From contig DUQZ01000024.1 of assembly GCA_012837525.1 (NCBI GenBank), positions 1-64,000 of the forward strand: a DNA stretch of 64,000 nucleotides. Reading direction: 5' to 3'. The notes beneath the pieces were generated by a model, which was not told where the DNA came from, ran no database searches, and saw only the letters and a list, made by a program, of their open reading frames with translations. Positions 15,716 to 24,877 of the stretch are shown here, piece after piece. The translations under genes were made by a program, and so were the position numbers. The DNA is from Clostridiales bacterium (lineage in GTDB: Bacteria; Bacillota; Clostridia; Christensenellales; Aristaeellaceae). Within the stretch, counting starts at the first letter, position 1. Each line of letters starts with the position of its first letter.

Positions 15716-16317
15716 TGGAAAAAACCAGGATTGCCATACTTGTTTCAGGCGGCGGCACCAATTTGCAGGCGCTGATTGACGCACAGCATCAAGGCGTCAT
15801 TAAACATGGCGCCATCGACCTGGTCATCAGCGACCGGGAAGGCGCCTATGCCATAACGCGCGCGGAGCAGGCAGGCATCACGGCGCTGTCCCTTCCCAAA
15901 AAGGGCAAGGACGCCAGGGACTGGGAAACAGACCTGCTGCGTGTGCTGGCAGAGCACCGGATTGGGCTGGTTGTGCTGGCCGGGTTTTTGACCATCTTAA
16001 GCCCCCGGTTCATCAAGGCCTATGAAAACCGCATTGTGAACGTCCACCCCTCCCTGCTGCCCGCCTTTGGCGGTAAGGGCTTTTACGGCCTGAAGGTGCA
16101 TGAGGCCGCCCTGGCGCGCGGCGTCAAATTAACCGGCGCGACCGTGCACCTAGTGAACAAGGAAGCCGACGGCGGCCCCATCCTGCTGCAAAAAGCAGTG
16201 AAGGTAAAAAAGAGTGACACGCCCCAAACCCTGCAGCAGCGGGTGATGGAAAAGGCTGAATGGATCCTGCTGCCTAAGGCGGTAGAACTGCTGTGCAAAA
16301 GAAAGGGAAACAAATGA
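15715..16317 (+). CDS. purN: PurN, GAR transformylase
   Basis: 200 residues. The start is the ATG at 15715, which shares a base with the purM stop (TGATG); no ribosome site is present, so translation relies on coupling. The N-terminal LVSGGGTNLQAL and the catalytic block NVHPSLLPAFGGKGFYG with GATVHLV and DGGPILLQ are diagnostic. It uses 10-formyl-tetrahydrofolate to formylate GAR. The standard catalytic Asn/His/Asp set appears intact. Confidence 0.96.
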   Translation: MEKTRIAILVSGGGTNLQALIDAQHQGVIKHGAIDLVISDREGAYAITRAEQAGITALSLPKKGKDARDWETDLLRVLAEHRIGLVVLAGFLTILSPRFIKAYENRIVNVHPSLLPAFGGKGFYGLKVHEAALARGVKLTGATVHLVNKEADGGPILLQKAVKVKKSDTPQTLQQRVMEKAEWILLPKAVELLCKRKGNK

Positions 16318-17033
16318 GCATGAAACTGCTGGATTTGCCAGCGCTGCTGAAAGGCAATGCTTACCCCGGCCGCGGCATCGTGTTGGGGATGAGCCCGGAT
16401 GGGCAGCAGGCGCTGTTTGCCTACTTCATCATGGGCAGAAGCAAAAACTCCCGCAACCGCGTCTTTGTGCGGGATGGGGATGAGCTCACCATCCGCCTTT
16501 ATGACGAAAGCAGACTAAGCGACCCCAGCCTGATTTTATACCGCCCGACCGCCACAGTGGGCGACGCCCTGATTGTGACCAACGGCGACCAGACCGATAC
16601 CATTGTGTCATCACTCAAGGACGGCGGCAGTTTTATTTCCGCCCTCAACACCCGGGAATTTGAGCCGGACGCGCCCAATTTTACCCCGCGCATCAGCGGC
16701 ATGATGACGTTTGCAGGCGGGAACGCCAGCATCCAGATGGGGCTGCTGCGCGCTGCGGACGCGCAGGGCAGCGCCTGTGACCGGCACTACTATACCTATC
16801 CTGCCCTACAGGGCACCGGCCGCTTCATCCACACCTATGAGCAGGACGGCAACCCACTCCCCTCCTTCACCGGGGAGCCGCGGAAGATCGCCATCCCCAA
16901 TGACACAGACGCCTTCGCGCAGGCGATCTGGGACAGCCTTAACCCGGACAACAAGGTGGCGCTGTGCGTGCGGGCCTATGATATCAAGACGCGTACTTCC
17001 AGGTTTTGGATGTTTAACCGGCACGAGGTATAA
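16314..17033 (+). CDS. purO: IMP cyclohydrolase, PurO-like
   Basis: 239 residues from the ATG at 16314, overlapping the purN stop as ATGA. The N-terminal GNAYPGRGIVLGMSPDGQQA and FIMGRSKNSRNRVF and the middle FTPRISGMM are typical of the PurO family, first described in archaea, which closes FAICAR to IMP. The neighbouring gene supplies only the transformylase step, so together they replace the two halves of PurH. This domain context makes the assignment firm, although PurO is less common in bacteria. Confidence 0.9.
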   Translation: MSMKLLDLPALLKGNAYPGRGIVLGMSPDGQQALFAYFIMGRSKNSRNRVFVRDGDELTIRLYDESRLSDPSLILYRPTATVGDALIVTNGDQTDTIVSSLKDGGSFISALNTREFEPDAPNFTPRISGMMTFAGGNASIQMGLLRAADAQGSACDRHYYTYPALQGTGRFIHTYEQDGNPLPSFTGEPRKIAIPNDTDAFAQAIWDSLNPDNKVALCVRAYDIKTRTSRFWMFNRHEV

Positions 17034-17043
17034 GGAGGACACC

Positions 17044-18225
17044 ATGTATGAGATTTTGTTGAAATACGGCTGCAACCCCAACCAACTGCCTGCCAGCCTG
17101 TCGATGCGAAAGGGCGGCAAGCTGCCCCTGACGGTCTTAAATGGCAAGCCTGGCTACATCAACTTTATGGACGCCCTCAACGCATGGCAGCTGGTGAAGG
17201 CCCTCAAGTCCGCCACCGGCATTCCGGCCGCCGCGTCCTTCAAGCACGTGAGCCCGGCTGGCGCGGCCCTTGGCCTGCCGCTTTCCGCTGCGTCACAAAA
17301 AGCCTTTTTTGTTGAAGATATTGAAGGCCTGAACGACAGCCCCATCGCCTGCGCCTACGCGCGTGCCCGGGGTGCTGACCGGCTGTCCTCCTTTGGGGAT
17401 TTTATCGCGCTGAGCGACATCTGTGACGAAACTTGCGCACGCGTCATCGCGCGGGAGGTGTCCGACGGCATCATCGCGCCGGGCTATGCACCGGAGGCGC
17501 TGGACATCCTGCGCCAAAAGCGCAAGGGCGCCTTCAGCGTCATCCAGATTGATCCGGACTATATGCCCGCTGTGATGGAAACGCGCGAGATCTTTGGCAT
17601 CACCTTCACCCAGCGCTTCAACGACGCGGTGATTGATGAAAGCCTGCTTAAAAATATTGTGACCAAAAACAAGGACTTGCCGGAATGCGCCGCGCGGGAT
17701 CTCCTGGTTGCTCTGATTACCCTCAAATACACGCAAAGCAACTCCGTCTGCCTGGCAAAAGACGGACAGGCCATTGGCATTGGCGCCGGGCAGCAGTCCC
17801 GTGTGCACTGCGTGCGCCTGGCGGCGAACAAGGCGGACATGTGGCACCTGCGCCACCATGAAAAGACGCTCAACCTGCCCTTTAGAAAAGATGTAGGCCG
17901 CGCTGCGCGCGACAACGCGATTGAGGCATTCCTGCTGGAGGGCGCGGCCGCCTTTGGTGAAGGCAGGTGGCAGGCGCTGTTTGAGCGGGAACCGGATTAT
18001 ATCAGCGCGGATGAAAAGAAAGACTACTTGGCCGGCCTGTCCGGCGTTTCCCTGGGCAGCGACGCCTTCTTCCCCTTCCCCGACAGCATCCTGCGCGCGG
18101 CGGAAAGCGGCGTCACCTATGTAGCCCAGCCGGGCGGCTCGGTGCGGGATGAGGAGGTCATCGCCTGCTGTGACGAACACAAGATGGTGATGGCGATGAC
18201 GGGCCTGCGGCTCTTCCATCATTGA
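17044..18225 (+). CDS. purH: AICAR transformylase (PurH C-terminal half as a separate protein)
   Basis: 393 residues from the ATG at 17044 with an AAGGAGG site; a longer frame reaching back to 16711 overlaps purO and is not used. Conserved transformylase motifs are FKHVSPAGAA, GAGQQSRVHCVRLA, DAFFPFPDSI and AQPGGSVRDEEVI. The N-terminal cyclohydrolase (MGS-like) domain of normal PurH (about 510-530 residues) is missing; PurO does that job. It transfers formyl from 10-formyl-tetrahydrofolate to AICAR. Confidence 0.95.
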   Translation: MYEILLKYGCNPNQLPASLSMRKGGKLPLTVLNGKPGYINFMDALNAWQLVKALKSATGIPAAASFKHVSPAGAALGLPLSAASQKAFFVEDIEGLNDSPIACAYARARGADRLSSFGDFIALSDICDETCARVIAREVSDGIIAPGYAPEALDILRQKRKGAFSVIQIDPDYMPAVMETREIFGITFTQRFNDAVIDESLLKNIVTKNKDLPECAARDLLVALITLKYTQSNSVCLAKDGQAIGIGAGQQSRVHCVRLAANKADMWHLRHHEKTLNLPFRKDVGRAARDNAIEAFLLEGAAAFGEGRWQALFEREPDYISADEKKDYLAGLSGVSLGSDAFFPFPDSILRAAESGVTYVAQPGGSVRDEEVIACCDEHKMVMAMTGLRLFHH

Positions 18226-18235
18226 GGTAATGCAA

Positions 18236-19492
18236 ATGAAGATATTGGTGATTGGATCTGGCGGGCGGGAGCACGCGGTGGTCAAGGCCATCAAAAAAAG
18301 CCCTCTGTGCGATACAGTGTACGCCCTGCCCGGCAACCCCGGCATGACGGAAGCCGTGCTGCTGCCCGGCACCCCGCTGGATATTGACAAAACAGTGCGC
18401 ATGGCGCGGGAATACCACATCGATTTTTGTATCGTCACGCCGGAGGACCCGCTGGCAGCAGGCCTTGTGGACGCGCTGATAGACGCGGGCATCCCCTGCT
18501 TTGGCCCCAGCCAACAGGCCGCGCGGATTGAATCCAGCAAGGTGTTCTCCAAAAATCTGATGCAAAAATACGGCATCCCCACAGCAAGCTTCAGGGTGTT
18601 TGATGAGCTGGCGCCCGCTTTGGACTATGCCAAAGCCCAGCCCTACCCCCTGGTGATCAAGGCGGATGGCCTGGCGCGCGGCAAGGGCGTGGTGATCGCG
18701 CAGGATGTTGAGGAAGCGGAGCAGGCCCTCAAGGGCATGCTGTCCGGCGCGGACTTTGGGGAAAGCGGCAAGCAGGTCATCATTGAAGAAACGCTGCAGG
18801 GGCCGGAGGTATCCCTGCTGTGCCTGGCGGACGGGCAGACCATTCTGCCTTTGGTATCCGCCATGGACCACAAGCGTGCCAAGGACGGCGATAAAGGCCT
18901 CAACACCGGCGGTATGGGCGCCATCGCCCCCTCCCCCCTGTTTACAGCGGATTTGGCGGAGTACACAAGAAAACAGATTCTGGAACCCACCATGGCCGCC
19001 ATGCGGGCGGAGGGCTGCCCGTTTGCCGGCTGCCTGTTTGTGGGCTTGATGCTGACCAAGGACGGCCCCAAGGTGCTGGAATACAACGCCCGCATGGGCG
19101 ATCCGGAGACCCAGGCGGTGCTGCCGCTTCTGACAAGCGATTTGCTGGCCCACCTGATTGCCTGTTCCAAAGCCAGCCTGCATTTGGAGCAGCCCCAGTT
19201 TTTAGATGAATCCGCCTGCTGCCTGGTGCTGACCTCCAAGGGCTATCCGGAGCAGTTTGAAACCGGCTTCCCCATCACGGCAAGCGAAACGGACGCGCAG
19301 GTGTGCTTCGCGGGCGTGAAGGAGCAGAACGGGCAGCTGGTCACCGCCGGCGGCCGGGTGCTGAGCGTCACCGCGGTCAAACCCAGCTTGAATGAAGCGA
19401 TATTGGCGGCCTATGCCGCGGCGGAACACATTGATTTTAAGGACAAAACCTACCGGACAGATATTGGGCAAAAAGCCTTGAAGGGGTTATAA
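18236..19492 (+). CDS. purD: PurD, GAR synthetase
   Basis: 418 residues. The ATG at 18236 lies 8 bases after GAGG; the one at 18230 is too close. MKILVIGSGGREHA is the classical opening. The ATP-grasp core shows VIKADGLARGKGVVIA, LNTGGMGAIAPSP and EYNARMGDPETQ. It joins phosphoribosylamine and glycine with ATP, the second step of the pathway. The gap to purL is 4 bp. Confidence 0.96.
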   Translation: MKILVIGSGGREHAVVKAIKKSPLCDTVYALPGNPGMTEAVLLPGTPLDIDKTVRMAREYHIDFCIVTPEDPLAAGLVDALIDAGIPCFGPSQQAARIESSKVFSKNLMQKYGIPTASFRVFDELAPALDYAKAQPYPLVIKADGLARGKGVVIAQDVEEAEQALKGMLSGADFGESGKQVIIEETLQGPEVSLLCLADGQTILPLVSAMDHKRAKDGDKGLNTGGMGAIAPSPLFTADLAEYTRKQILEPTMAAMRAEGCPFAGCLFVGLMLTKDGPKVLEYNARMGDPETQAVLPLLTSDLLAHLIACSKASLHLEQPQFLDESACCLVLTSKGYPEQFETGFPITASETDAQVCFAGVKEQNGQLVTAGGRVLSVTAVKPSLNEAILAAYAAAEHIDFKDKTYRTDIGQKALKGL

Positions 19493-19496
19493 AAAG

Positions 19497-22400
19497 ATGA
19501 TTAAACGGCTGTATGTGGAAAAACGGGAAGGCCTGGCACACGAAGCGCGCGCGCTGCTGACAGAATTGCAAACCGGCCTGGGGCAAACCCAATTGACCGG
19601 GCTGCGCGTCATCAACCGCTATGATGTGGAAGGCTTGAGTGAGGCAGAGTTTGAGCAGGCCATCCACACGGTGTTTTCTGAGCCGCCGGTGGACACGGTG
19701 AGTGAGGAGCTGCAGGCTTCAGAAGAAGAAACTGTCTTCGCGGTGGAATTTTTGCCCGGGCAGTTTGACCAGCGGGCGGACTCCGCCATGCAGTGCATCC
19801 AGATGCAGACGCAAAAGGACCGGCCTGTGGTCAAAAGCGCCAAAGTCTATGCCCTCACAGGCGACTTGTCAAAGCAGGACATGGACGCCATCAAAAATTA
19901 CCTGATCAACCCGGTGGAGATGCGGGAGGCTTCGCTTGAAGTGCCTTCCACCTTGCATACCGCGGCGCACACCCCGCCTGCGCCCCCGGTGCTGACTGGC
20001 TTCCGCCAGATGCAGCCGGAGGAGATGACCGCCTTTTTAAAGGAATACAGCCTGTCCATGGACACGGATGACCTGCGCGTGTGCATGGACTACTTCATCA
20101 AGGAGGACCGCGACCCCACCTTGACGGAGATGATGGTGCTGGACACCTACTGGTCCGACCACTGCCGGCACACCACATTTTTAACCCACATCACCGATAT
20201 CACCTGCGAGGACCCGGTGATTGAGGAGACCTTGAAGGATTATTTAAAGACGCGCGAGGCGATTGGCACGAAAAAGCCTGTCACCTTAATGGATGTTGCC
20301 ACCATCGCGGCCAAAGCCCTTAGCAAGCAGGGCCTGCTGCCTGAGGTGGAGGAGAGCGAGGAAGTCAACGCCTGCACCATCCGCGTCAAGGTTGATACGC
20401 AAAACGGGCCGGAGGACTGGCTGCTGCTGTTTAAGAACGAGACGCACAACCACCCGACAGAGATTGAGCCCTTTGGCGGGGCGGCCACCTGCATCGGCGG
20501 CGCCATCCGCGACCCGCTCTCCGCCCGGGCTTATGTGTATGCCGGCATGCGCATTACAGGCGCCGGGGACCCCACCCAGCCCATCGCGGAGACCATCCCC
20601 GGCAAGCTGCCCCAGCGGCAGATCTGCACGAATGCTGCTGCCGGCTTTTCCAGCTACGGCAACCAGATTGGCGTGCCTACCGGCTGCGTGAAGGAGATCT
20701 ATCACCCCGGCTTTGCCGCCAAGCGCATGGAGTGCGGCGCGGTGCTGGGCGCGGCCAAGGCCGACTATGTGCGCAATGAGCGCCCCGCGCCAGGGGACGT
20801 GGTCATCCTGGTGGGCGGCCGCACCGGCCGGGATGGCTGCGGCGGCGCGTCCGGCTCCTCTGTGGCGCACACCACCGAATCCGTCACCGAAGCCGCGGCC
20901 CAGGTGCAAAAGGGCAACGCGCCGGAGGAACGCAAACTGCAGCGCCTGTTTTTAAACCCCGAAGCCACCCTGTTGATTAAGCGCTGCAACGACTTTGGCG
21001 CGGGCGGCGTGTCCGTCGCAATTGGCGAGTTGGCGGACGGCCTTGATATCAACCTGGACAAGGTGCCCGTAAAATATGAGGGCTTAAGCGGCACGGAATT
21101 GGCCATCAGTGAATCCCAGGAGCGCATGGCCGTGGTTTGTGAGCAGAAGGACGCAGCGCGCCTTTTAGAACTCGCGGCGCAGGAGAACCTGGAAGCCGCG
21201 GTAGTGGCCGAGGTGACCGAAAGCCCGCGCCTGGTGATGCGCCATGAGGGCCGCGTCATTGTGGACTTGGCGCGCAGTTTCCTTGACGAAAACGGCGCGC
21301 GCAAGCAAACCGCCATCCATATCCAGCAAGGCGCGTATGAACAAATAACGCCAAGCGGCAGTTTTTCTGATGCCCTGCTTTCGCAGGCGAAGGACTTAAA
21401 CGGCTGCTCCCAAAAAGGCCTGGTGGAGTTGTTTGACAGCACCATCGGCGCGGGCACCGTCCTTTTCCCCTTGGGCGGCAAGCACAAGCGGACTGTGCCG
21501 TCTGCCATGGTGCATCAACTGCCCGTGCCCGGCGGCACCAACACCGCCTCCTATATGAGCTTTGGCTACAACCCTTTCATCAGCGCGCAAAGCCCTTATC
21601 ACGGCGGCTACCTGGCGGTGGTGGAAGCGGTGTCCAAGCTGATCGCGGCGGGCGCGCCCTATGAGATGATCTACCTGACCCATCAGGAATACTTCCCCCG
21701 CCTGGCGAATGACCCCACCCGCTGGGGCCTGCCGCTGGCTGCCCTGCTGGGCGCCTACCGCGCGCAGATGGGCCTGTCCTGCGCGGCCATCGGCGGCAAG
21801 GACTCCATGAGCGGCAGCTTTGAGGACCTGGACGTGCCGCCCACCCTGATTTCCTTCGCGGTGACAGCGGCGGACAAGCGCCGCGCGATCTCCCCCGAGT
21901 TCAAGGGCACAGGCCACGCTGTGCGGCTGATTAAACCCGAGCTGGGCGCGGATGGCCTGCCCACAGAGGACTCTTTGAATGCTGTGTACCGCCTGGTGGC
22001 GGAGCTGCTGGCCCAGAAGAAAGCCATTTCCTGCGCGACGCCTGCCTGGGGCGGCATCGCCTACGCCTTAACCCAAATGGCGATTGGCAACCACATCGGC
22101 ATGAAAATTGACGCGCGCATAACAAAGGACGAACTGTTCGCGGACAATTACGGTGCCTTCATTCTGGAGATGGCGCAGGACGCGGAGGTCGGCACCCTGC
22201 TGGGCTATACGCAGGAGACACCGGCCATCACATGGCAGGATGAACAGGTGCTGCTTGATGAATTGCTCCTGGCGTATGACAGCAAGCTGGAGGGCGTGTA
22301 CCCCGTTGGCGCAGCGGACAAGGGCAAGCCAGCGCCCATCGCCCAGCCCCAAAAGCGGACAGCCAAGGGCGTACACATCGCCAAGCCCAGGGTCATCATC

Positions 22401-23180
22401 CCCGCCTTCCCCGGCACCAACAGCGAGGTGGACAGCGCGCGCGCTTTCCAAAAAGCGGGCGCTGACGCCCAGGTCTTCCTCATCCGCAACCTGACAGGTG
22501 ATGCGGTGGCGCAGAGCATCCGCGAGCTGGCGGACGCGATCACATCCGCCCAGATGCTCTTTATCCCCGGCGGCTTCTCCGGCGGCGATGAGCCGGACGG
22601 CTCCGGCAAGTTCATCACCGCCCTCTTGCGCAGCAGGCCTGTGATGGACGCCATCAACGAGTTGATCAGCACCCGGAAAGGCCTGGTCGGCGGCATCTGC
22701 AACGGCTTCCAGGCGCTGGTGAAGACCGGCCTCCTGCCTTCGGGCAAGTTTGCCGTGATGAACGCGGACAGCCCCACGCTGACACAAAACCTCATCGGGC
22801 GCCATCAGTCGCACCTTGTAACGGTGCGCGTAGCTTCCACCCTCTCCCCCTGGTTTAGCCGTTATGAAGTGGGCAGCACCTACACACTGCCCATCTCCAA
22901 CGGGGAAGGCCGCTTCCTGTGCTCCAGCGCACAGTTTGACGCCTTCTCTGAAGCCGGCCAGGTGGCGGCGCAGTACGCGGACCCTGACGGACAGCCCAGC
23001 ATGGACATCCGCTACAATCCCTCCGGCTCCGCCTATGCCATTGAGGCCTTGACCTCGCCAGATGGCCGGATCATGGGCCGGATGGGCCACTCCGAGCGCA
23101 TGCTGGACGGCCTGTACAACAACCTACCCACCTCCGGGGAGGACCCGCTTTTCCTGGGCGCGGTGGATTACTTCAAATAA
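19497..23180 (+). CDS. purL: PurL, FGAM synthase, large single-chain form
   Basis: 1227 residues, much longer than the small PurL of Bacillus, and therefore combining the PurS, PurL and PurQ functions. The synthetase core has NETHNHPTEIEPFGGAAT and GGKDSMSGSF. The C-terminal glutaminase domain (about 960-1227) has FIPGGFSGGDEPDGSG, the nucleophile C1068 in GGICNGFQAL, and GRMGHSERM near the end. This Clostridium-type long form is known in Firmicutes. It converts FGAR and glutamine to FGAM and ends the purine operon. Confidence 0.96.
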   Translation: MIKRLYVEKREGLAHEARALLTELQTGLGQTQLTGLRVINRYDVEGLSEAEFEQAIHTVFSEPPVDTVSEELQASEEETVFAVEFLPGQFDQRADSAMQCIQMQTQKDRPVVKSAKVYALTGDLSKQDMDAIKNYLINPVEMREASLEVPSTLHTAAHTPPAPPVLTGFRQMQPEEMTAFLKEYSLSMDTDDLRVCMDYFIKEDRDPTLTEMMVLDTYWSDHCRHTTFLTHITDITCEDPVIEETLKDYLKTREAIGTKKPVTLMDVATIAAKALSKQGLLPEVEESEEVNACTIRVKVDTQNGPEDWLLLFKNETHNHPTEIEPFGGAATCIGGAIRDPLSARAYVYAGMRITGAGDPTQPIAETIPGKLPQRQICTNAAAGFSSYGNQIGVPTGCVKEIYHPGFAAKRMECGAVLGAAKADYVRNERPAPGDVVILVGGRTGRDGCGGASGSSVAHTTESVTEAAAQVQKGNAPEERKLQRLFLNPEATLLIKRCNDFGAGGVSVAIGELADGLDINLDKVPVKYEGLSGTELAISESQERMAVVCEQKDAARLLELAAQENLEAAVVAEVTESPRLVMRHEGRVIVDLARSFLDENGARKQTAIHIQQGAYEQITPSGSFSDALLSQAKDLNGCSQKGLVELFDSTIGAGTVLFPLGGKHKRTVPSAMVHQLPVPGGTNTASYMSFGYNPFISAQSPYHGGYLAVVEAVSKLIAAGAPYEMIYLTHQEYFPRLANDPTRWGLPLAALLGAYRAQMGLSCAAIGGKDSMSGSFEDLDVPPTLISFAVTAADKRRAISPEFKGTGHAVRLIKPELGADGLPTEDSLNAVYRLVAELLAQKKAISCATPAWGGIAYALTQMAIGNHIGMKIDARITKDELFADNYGAFILEMAQDAEVGTLLGYTQETPAITWQDEQVLLDELLLAYDSKLEGVYPVGAADKGKPAPIAQPQKRTAKGVHIAKPRVIIPAFPGTNSEVDSARAFQKAGADAQVFLIRNLTGDAVAQSIRELADAITSAQMLFIPGGFSGGDEPDGSGKFITALLRSRPVMDAINELISTRKGLVGGICNGFQALVKTGLLPSGKFAVMNADSPTLTQNLIGRHQSHLVTVRVASTLSPWFSRYEVGSTYTLPISNGEGRFLCSSAQFDAFSEAGQVAAQYADPDGQPSMDIRYNPSGSAYAIEALTSPDGRIMGRMGHSERMLDGLYNNLPTSGEDPLFLGAVDYFK

Positions 23181-23200
23181 GAAAGCCCAACGCAATGACA

Positions 23201-23232
23201 GCCTTTCCGGATGACCCGGGAAGGCCGCTTTA
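23201..23232 (+). terminator. Probable terminator of the purine operon
   Basis: GCCTTTCCGG (23201-23210) pairs with CCGGGAAGGC (23216-23225, one G-T pair), followed by a short CTTTATT. The rest of the gap, 23233-23420, is AT-rich and shows no gene. Confidence 0.6.
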
Positions 23233-23420
23233 TTGTGGTACAAAGATGATTTATGATTCCCGCAATCATTTGTATCGTAAACGCATAGTTTTTGTGGATA
23301 TCTGGCACATACCCGTTGATTTGGTAGGTTAAAGCATGTTTAAATCCGACAATTATCCGCCTGAATGTTGAAGTTTTTAAAATTATGGTCGATTTTCGCA
23401 ATTTTTCCACTAAAAAGATG

Positions 23421-23449
23421 TTGACATCATCCTACAATGTCGCTATGCT
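23421..23449 (+). promoter_or_regulatory. Promoter of the sugar ABC importer operon
   Basis: TTGACA (23421-23426), 17 bases, TATGCT (23444-23449). Confidence 0.85.
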
Positions 23450-23461
23450 AAGGGTATCAAA

Positions 23462-23478
23462 GTAACCGGGGCGGTTAC
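23462..23478. promoter_or_regulatory. Possible operator or hairpin in the sugar operon leader
   Basis: GTAACC and GGTTAC flank a 5-base centre, 12 bp after the -10 box. The location over the early transcript fits a repressor site; no regulator gene is adjacent. Confidence 0.35.
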
Positions 23479-23500
23479 ATAATAATCAGGAGATAAACTC

Positions 23501-24774
23501 ATGAAGAAACTGTTGTCTCTTGCGCTCGCGCTGGTGATGCTGCTGTCCGTGGCTTCCATCGCGGCCGCCGAAGAATCCGTCAAGGCCGAAACACCTGGTG
23601 GACTTTCCCCGTGTTTGGCCAAAAGGATGCCAATGACCCTGCCGGCACCTACGAGAAGACCCTCGTGGAAGCTTTCATGGCCAAGTATCCGGACATCAAA
23701 GTCAACCTGGAGACCATCGACTTCACCAACGGCCCTGAGAAATTGATTGCTGCCATCGAAGGCGGCAACGCGCCTGACGTCCTCTTTGACGCCCCCGGCC
23801 GCATCGTGGAATACGGCAAAAACGGCAAGCTGGTTTCCCTCAACGACATGTTCACCGACGAGTTGAAGGCTGACATCGGCAACGAAGGCCTGATCGCTGC
23901 CTGCGGCGACGACGAGAACTACTGGATGTATCCCATCAGCTCCTCCCCCTTCTTCATGGTCATCAACAAGGAAGTCTTTGAAGAGGCCGACGCCCTGCAG
24001 TATGTGAACCTGGAAGGTGACCGCACCTGGACGACCGAGAACTTTGTGAAGGCGCTTGAGGCGCTGAACAAGGCCGGCAAGCTGACCGGTTCCGTCTACT
24101 GCATGAACCAGGGCGGCGACCAGGGCACCCGTGCCTTGATCAACAACCTGTATGGCGGCAAAATGGCCAACGCTGAATTGACCAAGTACACCGTGGACAG
24201 CCCCGAAAACCGTCAGGCGCTGGAATTGGTCAAGAAGCTGATTGATGACAAGGTGCTGGAGTTTGGCCCCGAAATCAACGCCGGCGGCGAGATCGAGCTG
24301 TTCCAGAGCAAGACCCTGTCCATGTCCATCTGCTGGGGCACCTCTGCTGCCAAGAACTTCCCCACCGAGTTCACCCAAGTCTGGCTTCCCTTCCCCTCCA
24401 ACGACGGCACCCCCGAATTGGAATACCTGATCAACGGCTTCTGCGTGTTTGACAACAAGGACGATGCCCGCGCCAAGGCTGCCAAACTGTTCGTGCAGTT
24501 CCTGTGCGACAGCGAGGAAGTGGGCAAGGCCAACGTGCTGGCCACCGGCGCCTTCCCCGTCCGCCAGAGCTTTGGCAACCTGTACGAAGGCAACGCGGAC
24601 TACGAGCTGCTGACCGCCTTCACCAAGTACTACGGCCCCTACTACAACACCATGAACGGCTTTGCCAACATGCGCGTGCAGTGGTGGACCATGCTGCAGG
24701 CTTACCTGAGCGGCGAGAAGACCCTGGACGATGCCCTGGCCACCTTCCAGGCCGAAGCCAACAAGGACCTGTAA
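23501..24774 (+). pseudogene. Sugar ABC transporter substrate-binding protein, interrupted by a one-base frameshift
   Basis: The ATG at 23501 follows AGGAG and opens a signal peptide (MKKLLSLALALVML... cut after ASIAAAEE). At about 23588-23592 the frame changes by -1: the start frame reads VKAE then ACCTGGTGG out of phase, while the frame that runs to 24774 reads TWWTFPVFGQKDANDP and continues as a normal family 1 solute-binding protein. One extra A in the run GAAAC would restore a 425-residue protein (VKAENTWWTFPVF). No heptameric slippery site is present. Either a sequencing error or a recent mutation. It has no lipobox Cys. Two permease genes follow, so it should bind the sugar for that importer. 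Confidence 0.85.
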
Positions 24775-24791
24775 TCACTTCAAAACTCCAC

Positions 24792-24816
24792 GAGGGGGCG
24801 GGTAACCCGCCCCCTC
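24792..24816 (+). promoter_or_regulatory. Strong intercistronic hairpin
   Basis: GAGGGGGCGGG (24792-24802) and CCCGCCCCCTC (24806-24816) form a perfect 11-bp stem with loop TAA and no T tract. Such hairpins after binding-protein genes usually protect the upstream mRNA, giving more binding protein than permease. Confidence 0.7.
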
Positions 24817-24877
24817 GGCATCTGAAAACATCTTCTTCCCCTGCCTGTCGAACACATCATTGAAGGAGGGTTCAACT

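Noticed and set aside
23168-23410. Small minus-strand frame of 80 codons in the AT-rich gap after purL
   Set aside because: No ribosome site or recognisable motif, and it overlaps the purL end and the terminator hairpin.
23586-23600. Programmed -1 ribosomal frameshift
   Set aside because: No X-XXY-YYZ slippery heptamer and no downstream stimulatory structure; binding proteins are not known to use one.
23501-23746. Separate 81-residue secreted peptide
   Set aside because: Only its first 30 residues are real signal peptide; the rest is the out-of-frame reading of the binding protein after the one-base loss.
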